Shown here piece by piece: positions 14,154-20,600 of a stretch of DNA of 20,600 nt. The stretch covers positions 1-20,600 of the forward strand of contig JBHIDJ010000048.1 of assembly GCA_046760105.1 (NCBI GenBank), written 5' to 3'. The DNA is from JBHIDJ01 sp046760105 (GTDB lineage: Bacteria; Pseudomonadota; Gammaproteobacteria; Acidiferrobacterales; SPGG2). Each line of letters begins with the position of its first letter. The first letter of the stretch is position 1. The notes beneath the pieces were generated by a model, which saw only the letters and a list, made by a program, of their open reading frames with translations, had not been told where the DNA came from and ran no database searches. The position numbers and the translations under genes were made by a program.

Positions 14154-15338
14154 ATGGCTGAGTCTTATGATGCGGTGGTGATCGGCGGTGGCGTGATGGG
14201 GCCGTCGGCTGCTTTTCACCTAAAGAGGCTGGGAGCGGGTAACGTCGCGCTGCTTGAACGCGGCCGGGTCTGCACCGGCGGTACGGCTAAGTCGTGTGCC
14301 ATCATCCGCACCCATTATTCGATCCCAACGAACACAGCCCTCGCTGTCAAAAGCCTGGAAGTGTTTCGCCACTTCGCAGACGTGTTAGGAAACGGCGCGG
14401 ACTGCGGTTTCGTCAAGTCGGGCTACATCATCGTCGCCCCCGAGGGTGAGAAATCGGAGAAGCTGAGCACGAATCTCGCCATGCAAGCGCAGGTCGGTGC
14501 CGACACGCGAGAGATCTCAAAAGAGGAAGCGCGGGAGCGTCACCCACTGCTTGATCTCAACGACGTCGGTCTCGTCGGCTATGAGCCCGATTCCGGCTAT
14601 GCCGATCCGTATCTGACGGCGACCGGTTTCGTTAGCGCGGCGAGGCGGCTAGGGGTAACGGTCAGGACCGATTGCCCGGTCACCGGTCTCGTGCGCGAGG
14701 GCAACAGGGTGGCCGGCGTGCAGACCACGCATGGTGACGTGGCCGCCGGCGTGGTTTTGAGTCTCATCGGACCGTGGACGTCGCAGCTGGCCGAGTGGGC
14801 CGACGTGACGTTACCACTCGAGGTGTCACGCCACATCGTTCTTACCTTTCGTGCCGCGGAGCCGTACGGGAAAATGCTTCCGATCGTCAAGGACTTGACC
14901 ACGGAGAACAAAATGTACTTTCGCCCTACCACGGGTGGTGTGGTGCTCGTCGGCACGGGTGATCATGGCGATCCGCTTGAGACGCCAGACAAGATCGACG
15001 ACAACGTCGGGCTTGATTTCATTACCCATCAAGGCAGCCAGATCGCACATCGCATGCCGAGCTTTGAACAAGCCGAGTTGGTTGAGTCATGGACCGGACC
15101 CTATGACATTACCCCCGACTGGAACCCGGTGCTGGGCCCGATCCCCGGTGTTGAAGGTCTGCACGTCGGCTACGGCTTCTCAGGCCATGGCTTCAAGCTC
15201 GCGCCGGCTGTCGGCCGCGTCCTGGCCCAATCGATCCTTGGCCAAACGACGGATGTAGACATTCGCCCTTACCGGCTCAGCCGGTTCGATGAAGGAGAGC
15301 TGTTAACGGGCAGCTACGGCATCGGTTCAATATCTTAA
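14154..15338 (+). CDS. Stand-alone FAD-dependent amine/amino-acid oxidoreductase (DAO family, SoxB/glycine-oxidase-like)
   Basis: A 394-residue flavoprotein. FAD motif V-V-I-G-G-G-V-M-G at residues 8-16, then C-A-I-I-R-T-H-Y-S near 48-56 and the C-terminal P-D-W-N-P-V-L-G-P and G-Y-G-F-S-G-H-G-F-K-L-A-P motifs of sarcosine and glycine oxidases. It resembles the next gene product (MgdA) but lacks the R-H-D-A-x-A-W histidine to which SoxB-type subunits attach FMN, so it should hold only FAD and could act alone. Possible substrates are N-methylated amino acids such as sarcosine, dimethylglycine or N-methylglutamate; the sequence does not decide. The start ATG at 14154 has only a weak upstream GGGTG. 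Its stop is followed by a short tandem repeat and, after 47 bases, by mgdA. Confidence 0.82.
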   Translation: MAESYDAVVIGGGVMGPSAAFHLKRLGAGNVALLERGRVCTGGTAKSCAIIRTHYSIPTNTALAVKSLEVFRHFADVLGNGADCGFVKSGYIIVAPEGEKSEKLSTNLAMQAQVGADTREISKEEARERHPLLDLNDVGLVGYEPDSGYADPYLTATGFVSAARRLGVTVRTDCPVTGLVREGNRVAGVQTTHGDVAAGVVLSLIGPWTSQLAEWADVTLPLEVSRHIVLTFRAAEPYGKMLPIVKDLTTENKMYFRPTTGGVVLVGTGDHGDPLETPDKIDDNVGLDFITHQGSQIAHRMPSFEQAELVESWTGPYDITPDWNPVLGPIPGVEGLHVGYGFSGHGFKLAPAVGRVLAQSILGQTTDVDIRPYRLSRFDEGELLTGSYGIGSIS

Positions 15339-15364
15339 ATCGTGAGTCGTTAATCGTGAGTCGT
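15338..15364. repeat. Two-copy tandem repeat, 13-base unit with 14-base period
   Basis: AATCGTGAGTCGT occurs at 15338-15350 and again at 15352-15364, immediately after the stop of the stand-alone oxidoreductase and 21 bases before mgdA. The two copies are identical. It may be a small intergenic repeat element or slippage product. Its proximity to the mgdA ribosome site (AAAGGA near 15372) means copy number could affect spacing or mRNA structure. Confidence 0.65.
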
Positions 15365-15385
15365 GAGGGGTAAAGGAACGTAGCC

Positions 15386-16627
15386 ATGCCATTTGGTCTT
15401 TTGAAATACGGGCTGTCGCGGGAGTATCCCGCACGTCGTGACATTCCACCGCCGAAGGATCTGAAGCAATCGTATGACGTCATCATCATCGGCGCTGGTG
15501 GGCATGGGCTCGCAGCCGCGTACCACCTTGCTAAGGATCACGGGATTACCAACGTCGCCGTGCTCGATAAGGGTTATCTCGGCGGCGGCAATACCGCACG
15601 TAACACCACCGTTATCCGCGCCAACTACATCACGCCGGAATCGGTTCGCTTTTATAAGGAAAGCCTTGATCTCTTTCGGAACCTGTCAAGCAAGCTTGAC
15701 TACAATCTTCTCTACTCGCAGCGCGGTCAGCTGACGCTCGCCCACTCGGACGCGAGTCTGCGCACCTTCCGGTTACGCGCGGAGGTGAACAAGCACCTCG
15801 GTGTGCGCTCCGAGATGGTGGATCGCCAACAGATCAAGGAGCTCGTGCCCTGTCTCAATATGGACGAGGACATGCGCTATCCAATTCTCGGCGGCTTGTG
15901 GCACGCCGACGGTGGCCTCTGCCGGCACGATGCGCTCGCTTGGGGTTACGCACGTCAGGCCACGCGCATGGGTGTCGAGGTACATCAACGTACCGAGGCT
16001 ATCGGCATCCTCAGAGAAAACGGGCATGTCGCGGGCGTCAAGACCAATCGCGGCACGGTGCGCTGTGGCGATGTCATCCAGGCAGTGGCCGGCTCGAGTT
16101 CACTGGTCGCGGCGATGGCGGGATTCAGACTGCCGATCCGCACTTATCCTTTGCAGGCGATGGTCACCGAGCCCGTCAAGCCGTTTCTCGACCCGCTGGT
16201 GAGCTCGGCTGCACTGCACGTGTACTTCTCACAGAGCGCGCGCGGCGAGATTGTCATCGGCGGCGGTAGTGACCCGTACGAGCTTTACTCCACGCGCTCG
16301 ACGCTAGACCTTAAAGAGAGCCTCATCGCGCACGGACTCGAGCTCTTCCCGTTTCTTGCCGAGGTCAAGCTGCTGCGCCAGTGGGCTGGGATCACCGACA
16401 TGACCCCGGACTACAGCCCGATCATGGGTGAGAGCCCGGTGCGAAACTACTGGCTCGATGCCGGTTGGGGCACCTGGGGCTTTAAGGCCACGCCGGTATG
16501 TGGCAAACGCATGGCCGAGACGGTAGCGACCGGCCGCGTGCCAGACATTCTCCATCCCTTCCGCCTCGGCCGCTTCACCACGTTTGACTTGGTAAACGAA
16601 GCGGGCGCGACTGCGGCGAGCCATTAA
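15386..16627 (+). CDS. mgdA: N-methylglutamate dehydrogenase, SoxB-like beta subunit
   Basis: A 413-residue homologue of the beta subunit of heterotetrameric sarcosine oxidase. This subunit holds the substrate and oxidises the N-methyl group. N-terminal Y-P-A-R-R-D-I-P-P-P-K and I-I-I-G-A-G-G-H-G-L-A-A-A-Y (33-46) match SoxB; G-N-T-A-R-N-T-T-V-I-R-A-N-Y follows near 68-81. His181 in C-R-H-D-A-L-A-W-G corresponds to the histidine that carries covalent FMN in SoxB, and the C-terminal D-A-G-W-G-T-W-G-F-K closes the FAD site. ATG 15386 has AAAGGA upstream. Downstream come delta, alpha and gamma subunits in SoxBDAG order, all tightly spaced. Gene context with gmaS and mgs genes favours N-methylglutamate over sarcosine; the proteins are too similar to decide by eye. 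Confidence 0.87.
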   Translation: MPFGLLKYGLSREYPARRDIPPPKDLKQSYDVIIIGAGGHGLAAAYHLAKDHGITNVAVLDKGYLGGGNTARNTTVIRANYITPESVRFYKESLDLFRNLSSKLDYNLLYSQRGQLTLAHSDASLRTFRLRAEVNKHLGVRSEMVDRQQIKELVPCLNMDEDMRYPILGGLWHADGGLCRHDALAWGYARQATRMGVEVHQRTEAIGILRENGHVAGVKTNRGTVRCGDVIQAVAGSSSLVAAMAGFRLPIRTYPLQAMVTEPVKPFLDPLVSSAALHVYFSQSARGEIVIGGGSDPYELYSTRSTLDLKESLIAHGLELFPFLAEVKLLRQWAGITDMTPDYSPIMGESPVRNYWLDAGWGTWGFKATPVCGKRMAETVATGRVPDILHPFRLGRFTTFDLVNEAGATAASH

Positions 16628-16642
16628 CAACGGGCGCGCGCC

Positions 16643-16939
16643 ATGAAAATCATGCCCTGCCCGCTAAACGGCCCACGCAACATCCTGGAGTTTGTCTGCT
16701 TTGGTGAGGTGAAGCAGATGCCGGATCCCAATGCCTCTAGCGACGAGGCATGGGCAGACCATGTCTGGTTTTCAAACAACCCCGCCGGCGTGGTCCGAGA
16801 GTGGTGGTGTCACGTTCCGACTGCGTACTGGTTCATCGCCGAGCGTAACACCGTCACCGATGAGATCGTGCGCACCTATCCAGCGACTGAGCTGTTTATA
16901 GAGCGCGTTACCTTCAAGCCGAAGGAAGACGGTGCATGA
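16643..16939 (+). CDS. mgdB: N-methylglutamate dehydrogenase, SoxD-like delta subunit
   Basis: A 98-residue delta subunit, normal in length. In sarcosine oxidase this subunit binds zinc with Cys6, Cys9, a His and a Cys four residues later. Here Cys6 is kept (M-P-C-P-L-N-G-P-R-N), but position 9 is Asn, and the second half reads W-W-C56-H57-V-P-T-A61, so the last cysteine is Ala. Only Cys6 and His57 of the classical set remain, with Cys56 as a possible substitute. W-F-I-A-E-R-N-T, T-D-E-I and Y-P-A-T-E follow as in the family. I believe the C-P-L-N-G-P-R-N form is common among methylamine-associated delta subunits, from memory. It is 15 bases after mgdA and overlaps mgdC by the four-base ATGA. 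Confidence 0.87.
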   Translation: MKIMPCPLNGPRNILEFVCFGEVKQMPDPNASSDEAWADHVWFSNNPAGVVREWWCHVPTAYWFIAERNTVTDEIVRTYPATELFIERVTFKPKEDGA

Positions 16940-19900
16940 GCAGTAAAGACGAGTCGGTTCTCCGGCGCAATGGCCGCACACCGCACGGCGGCCGACCGGC
17001 GCGCGCGGATCTCTCCGCTGAGAAAGGGGTAGAACGGGTCGTCGCAGGCGAGGGTCCCGCCCGCGGCTTGAATCGACTGCCGGCGCCCACCGGCTTGTTG
17101 GTCGACCGTGATAAAAAGATTTCCTTTCGTTTTGAGGATAAAGAGTACGCGGGGCTCGCAGGCGATACGATTGCGAGCGCGCTTGCCGCAAACGGAGTGT
17201 GGCTGCTGTCGCGCTCGTTTAAATATCACCGTCCGCGCGGTGTGCTGTCTATGGCGGGCCTCGAGGCCGACACCCTCGTGCAACTTGAGTACGAACCCAA
17301 TACACCCGCAGACCGCTGCCCGATCACACCGGGTCTCGAGGTCTGGGGCCAGAACTACAGCGGTAGCTTAGAGACCGACCGCGACGAGCTGATCGGCAAA
17401 CTCGGGCGTTTCCTGCCGGTGGGGTTCTATTACAAGGCCTTCTTCCGGCCAAAGGGGGTTTGGCAACGTGTTTGGGAACCGATAGTCCGGCGCAAGGCGG
17501 GTCTTGGCCGTGTACGGCTCGACACGCCGCACGGCTACTACGATAAGGCGTATGGTTTCTACGACGTGGCGGTAATCGGCGGTGGTCCGGCAGGCCTTTC
17601 GGCGGCACTTGCGGCCGCCGCCGCTGGCGCGGAAGTCCTGCTGGTGGAACAGCAACCGGTGCTCGGCGGCTCGCTCACTTACGCGCGGTTCGATACCGAC
17701 GGCGTACGCGCTGCTGCCATGCGAGACGAGTTACTTAGTAAGGTCTATGACGAGTCCAACATCGAGCGGATGACCGATAGCATGTGCACGGGCTGGTTCG
17801 CCGACAACTGGCTGTCGATCGTTCGTGGCAACCGCCTCTATAAGGTACGCGCCAAGGAAGTTGTGCTGACGTGCGGTTCCATGGAGCAGCCGGCGATTTT
17901 CCGCAACAACGATCTACCCGGCATCATATTGGGATCGGCGGCGCAGCGGCTTATCCGTCTCTACGGGGTGTCGCCGGGCCGACGTGCCGTGGTGCTGACG
18001 GGGAACAGCGACGGCTATGCGGTCGCGCTCGATCTTGCTGACGTCGGGGTCGATGTGGCAGCCGTCGTCGATATGCGAACGCGGCCGGAACGATGTGCGC
18101 TCTTCAGCGCCGCGCGCGAGCGTGGGATTGAGATCATCAGCAGCCACACGGTCTACGAGGCCCATAGCAGCGGCCACCGTGTGAGCGCGGTGACGGTAGC
18201 GCGCATTATCGGCAAGGGACAATATGCGCGCGTTGGTCGTCTCATGGACTGCGACCTGCTGTGCATGTCACCGGGTTACACGCCGAGCTACCAGCTTGCG
18301 TTGCAGGCGGGTGCGAAGCTTCACTACGACGATAGCAGCGCGATCTTTTCGATCGACGGACTACCAAGAAATGTCCATCTCGCTGGCTCGATCCATGGCG
18401 TCTACGATCTCGATGCGGTGTTGGCCGACGGTCGCTATGCCGGGTGGGAAGCGACGATGGCGCTGGGGCTCGAGGCCGGTGAGGCCCCCTCCGTCCCCGA
18501 TGACAACGGCGCGGTGGGATGTAACTTCCCGTGGCCGATCTTTCCGCACCCGAGCGGTAAAGAGTTTATCGACCGCGACGAGGATTTGCAGCTCGCCGAT
18601 CTTGTTAACGCCTGCGCTGACGGCTATGCCGAGCTTGAGCTGGTCAAGCGGTACTCGACCGTCGGTATGGGCCCGTCGCAAGGACGTCACTCGGCGCTTG
18701 CCACCGCCCGCATCGTCGCCGACACCACCGGCCGCACGGTGGCAGAAACGGGTGTCACCACCGCCCGACCTCCCTACGTACCGGAGAAACTGGGTGTGCT
18801 TGCCGGCCGCAGCTTCGAGCCTGAGCGGCGCACGCCGATGCACCACCGTCATCTCGAAGCGGGGGCGCAGATGATGACGGCGGGACTGTGGTGGCGACCT
18901 GCCTATTACGGGCCCACGGAACGGCGCGACGACTGCATCCGTGATGAGACGCTGGCAGTACGCCAAGGCGTAGGCATCATCGATGTATCGACCCTCGGGG
19001 GGCTTGAGATCCGTGGACCGGATGCGGCCGAGTTTCTGAACCGCGTATACACGTTTGCCTATCTGAAACAACCGGTAGCACGAGCGCGTTATGTCTTGAT
19101 GACCAACGAGGCGGGCACGATCATCGACGATGGTGTCGCCTGCCGCTTCCACGATCAGCATTTCTATGTGACGGCGACCACGTCCGGTGTGGAGAGTGTG
19201 TATCGCACCATGCTTTGGTGGAACGCGCAGTGGCGACTGGATTTGGACGTCACCAATGTCACCAACGCTTACGCCGCCATCAACATTGCCGGTCCCGGGT
19301 CGCGCCACGTGTTGTCTAAAGTGTGTGACGATGTGGACCTGTCTGCCGATGCCTTTCCTTATATGGGCGTGCGGGTGGGAACGGTCGCGGGGATACCGGC
19401 ACGTTTTATCCGTATTGGCTTTGTGGGCGAGCTCGGTTTTGAGGTCCATGTTCCATCCTCGTTCGGCGAGGCCCTATGGGATGCACTGATGGAGGCTGGC
19501 CGTGATGACGGCATTAAGCCCTTCGGTATCGAAGCGCAGCGTCTGCTCCGATTGGAGAAAGGCCATATCATCATCACGCAGGACACCGATGCGATCACCT
19601 ACCCGCACGAGGCAGACTTGGCGTGGGCGATTTCTCGCAAGAAACCGTTCTTCGTTGGCGGCCGCTCCATTGAGCTGCGCTTGCGCCATCCGTCAAAACG
19701 CAAGCTCGTGGGGTTTACCATCGACGACCCGACAGTACCGCTGCCCGAAGAATCGAACCTCGTGTTAAAGGGCGATCAGATCGTCGGTCAGGTGACCTCG
19801 GTGGGATGGTCAACCGTGCTTGAAAAGATCATTGGTCTGGCCTTTACCGCGGCCGATCAGTCTGAGCCGGGCGACCCGATCTATGTCAAGCTCACCAACC

Positions 19901-19971
19901 GCCGACTGGTTAAGGGCAGGGTCACGAAACTGCCCTTTTACGACCCGGAGAACAAGCGCCAGGAGCTGTAG
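16936..19971 (+). CDS. mgdC: N-methylglutamate dehydrogenase, SoxA-like alpha subunit
   Basis: A 1011-residue alpha subunit, the folate- and NAD-binding chain of SoxA-type complexes. Residues 48-130 are a ferredoxin-like (Fer2_4 type) domain with S-F-K-Y-H-R-P-R-G. G-G-G-P-A-G at 215-220 begins the FAD/NAD Rossmann domains, with V-L-T-C-G-S near 313. From about residue 634 to the end is a GcvT-type aminomethyltransferase domain, which captures the released methyl carbon as methylene-THF: G-I-I-D-V-S-T, M-T-N-E-A-G-T-I-I-D-D, G-F-V-G-E-L-G-F-E-V and E-K-G-H-I-I-I-T-Q-D-T-D. The start overlaps mgdB by ATGA, supporting it, but leaves an unusual basic, Arg/Gly-rich extension of about 47 residues before the normal beginning near N-R-L-P. 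The end is normal. Together with mgdA, B and D it should form the membrane-peripheral or cytosolic dehydrogenase. Confidence 0.9.
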   Translation: MSSKDESVLRRNGRTPHGGRPARADLSAEKGVERVVAGEGPARGLNRLPAPTGLLVDRDKKISFRFEDKEYAGLAGDTIASALAANGVWLLSRSFKYHRPRGVLSMAGLEADTLVQLEYEPNTPADRCPITPGLEVWGQNYSGSLETDRDELIGKLGRFLPVGFYYKAFFRPKGVWQRVWEPIVRRKAGLGRVRLDTPHGYYDKAYGFYDVAVIGGGPAGLSAALAAAAAGAEVLLVEQQPVLGGSLTYARFDTDGVRAAAMRDELLSKVYDESNIERMTDSMCTGWFADNWLSIVRGNRLYKVRAKEVVLTCGSMEQPAIFRNNDLPGIILGSAAQRLIRLYGVSPGRRAVVLTGNSDGYAVALDLADVGVDVAAVVDMRTRPERCALFSAARERGIEIISSHTVYEAHSSGHRVSAVTVARIIGKGQYARVGRLMDCDLLCMSPGYTPSYQLALQAGAKLHYDDSSAIFSIDGLPRNVHLAGSIHGVYDLDAVLADGRYAGWEATMALGLEAGEAPSVPDDNGAVGCNFPWPIFPHPSGKEFIDRDEDLQLADLVNACADGYAELELVKRYSTVGMGPSQGRHSALATARIVADTTGRTVAETGVTTARPPYVPEKLGVLAGRSFEPERRTPMHHRHLEAGAQMMTAGLWWRPAYYGPTERRDDCIRDETLAVRQGVGIIDVSTLGGLEIRGPDAAEFLNRVYTFAYLKQPVARARYVLMTNEAGTIIDDGVACRFHDQHFYVTATTSGVESVYRTMLWWNAQWRLDLDVTNVTNAYAAINIAGPGSRHVLSKVCDDVDLSADAFPYMGVRVGTVAGIPARFIRIGFVGELGFEVHVPSSFGEALWDALMEAGRDDGIKPFGIEAQRLLRLEKGHIIITQDTDAITYPHEADLAWAISRKKPFFVGGRSIELRLRHPSKRKLVGFTIDDPTVPLPEESNLVLKGDQIVGQVTSVGWSTVLEKIIGLAFTAADQSEPGDPIYVKLTNRRLVKGRVTKLPFYDPENKRQEL

Positions 19972-19974
19972 GAA

Positions 19975-20600
19975 GTGGTAGAAACTAACGTTGCCCCGAA
20001 CAGCCTGCCGCGCCGGACCTTTCTCTACCGGACCCTGGAGCGCGAAGGGGCGCACTTCGAAGAGGTCAACTCCACCGCCGCGGCTATGGACTACGGCCGC
20101 GCCGTTGGAGAAGAGATCGCGCAAGCGCAGAGCCTGGGGCTTGCCGACCTCTCGCCGCTGCCGCATACCGGGTTCAAAGGCACTGAAACCGTCGCTTGGT
20201 TACGCACGCAGGGGGTCGCCATCGGCGATGAGAACAACGCGGCCTGGGCGCAGACGGGCGGTGGGTTGGCCGCACGACTGGCTGACAACGAGATGATGAT
20301 TCTCGGTGACATCAGCGGACAAGGTGATCTCTGCGAGCGGCTCGAGCGCGCCTGGTCGTACGAGGGGGCGCCACGTTGCTATCCGGTGCCGCGCGGTGAT
20401 AGCTATGCGCGGTTTGTTGTCACGGGTGAGCACGCCGCGAAGATGTTTGCCAAGCTCTGCGGTGTGGATCTGCGGCCCAATAAGTTCCCATCGGGCGCCA
20501 TCGCGCAGACCTCGGTGGCACGCATGTCGGTCATCGTCATACGCCATGACCTCGGCAAAACCCCTGCGTTTCATCTGCTATTTGACAGCGCCTCAGCGGA
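19975..20600 (+). CDS. mgdD: N-methylglutamate dehydrogenase, SoxG-like gamma subunit (partial, C-terminus beyond window)
   Basis: The frame opens at a GTG at 19975, three bases after the mgdC stop, and stays open to the window edge (208 codons). GGAG at 19962-19965 is 9 bases upstream. It shows the features of gamma subunits of heterotetrameric sarcosine oxidase: an early R-R-T-F-L-Y-R element, W-L-R-T-Q-G-V, G-D-I-S-G-Q, R-P-N-K-F-P-S-G-A-I-A-Q-T-S-V-A-R and F-H-L-L-F-D-S-A-S-A near the cut. The gamma chain has a GcvT-like fold and completes the interface for folate and covalent FMN. A usual SoxG is about 190-210 residues, so only a few residues are probably missing, though a longer form is possible. 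It has no ATG start. Confidence 0.85.
   Translation, partial: MVETNVAPNSLPRRTFLYRTLEREGAHFEEVNSTAAAMDYGRAVGEEIAQAQSLGLADLSPLPHTGFKGTETVAWLRTQGVAIGDENNAAWAQTGGGLAARLADNEMMILGDISGQGDLCERLERAWSYEGAPRCYPVPRGDSYARFVVTGEHAAKMFAKLCGVDLRPNKFPSGAIAQTSVARMSVIVIRHDLGKTPAFHLLFDSASA

Noticed and set aside
18361..19449. Long antisense frame of 362 codons opposite mgdC
   Set aside because: Its translation is rich in Arg, His and Val with no recognisable motif, and it mirrors the codon bias of the well-supported mgdC gene. It is a shadow frame.

Overview
The window looks like a chromosomal segment of a moderately GC-rich Gram-negative bacterium, most likely a member of the Pseudomonadota. The basis is dense same-strand gene packing with Shine-Dalgarno sites, a Tat-exported substrate-binding protein, and sarcosine-oxidase-type and GlxBCD/Mgs-type genes. 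The exact lineage cannot be fixed from the sequence alone. No tRNA, rRNA, CRISPR array, insertion sequence or transposase was recognised.

Layout. (i) 1-2161: the start of a Tat-exported periplasmic substrate-binding protein (minus strand, cut by the window edge), divergent from a DAO-family FAD amine oxidase. (ii) 2228-4088: a minus-strand unit of an Amt-family ammonium/methylammonium transporter plus a 70-residue membrane peptide, with a candidate promoter, an operator-like palindrome and a terminator. (iii) 4541-5302: an LHPP-like HAD phosphatase. (iv) 5501-20600: a long plus-strand series that I read as a complete N-methylglutamate (NMG) methylamine pathway. Its order is a class II amidotransferase (mgsA), a fused GXGXG/FMN glutamate-synthase-like protein (mgsB+mgsC), an 841-residue GltD-like flavoprotein with a decayed glutamate-synthase barrel at its C-terminus, gamma-glutamylmethylamide synthetase (gmaS), folD, a small membrane protein, a stand-alone DAO flavoprotein, and the four subunits of N-methylglutamate dehydrogenase (mgdA, mgdB, mgdC and the start of mgdD). 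A 54-codon remnant of an alpha/beta hydrolase lies between the small membrane protein and the stand-alone DAO gene.

How the genes should work together (established for the families, inferred for this organism): Amt brings in ammonium or methylammonium. GmaS joins methylamine to glutamate to make gamma-glutamylmethylamide. The Mgs complex converts this to N-methylglutamate. Mgd oxidatively removes the methyl group onto tetrahydrofolate, regenerating glutamate. FolD oxidises methylene-tetrahydrofolate to the formyl level for energy or biosynthesis. The nitrogen is released for growth.

The most unusual part is the synthase module at 5501-10879. MgsB and MgsC are fused in an order opposite to the domain order of GltB. 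The next gene encodes a GltD-type NAD(P)H/FAD/Fe-S reductase joined to an MgsC-like domain that has lost its cluster cysteines. This suggests a GOGAT-like, reductant-driven N-methylglutamate synthase.
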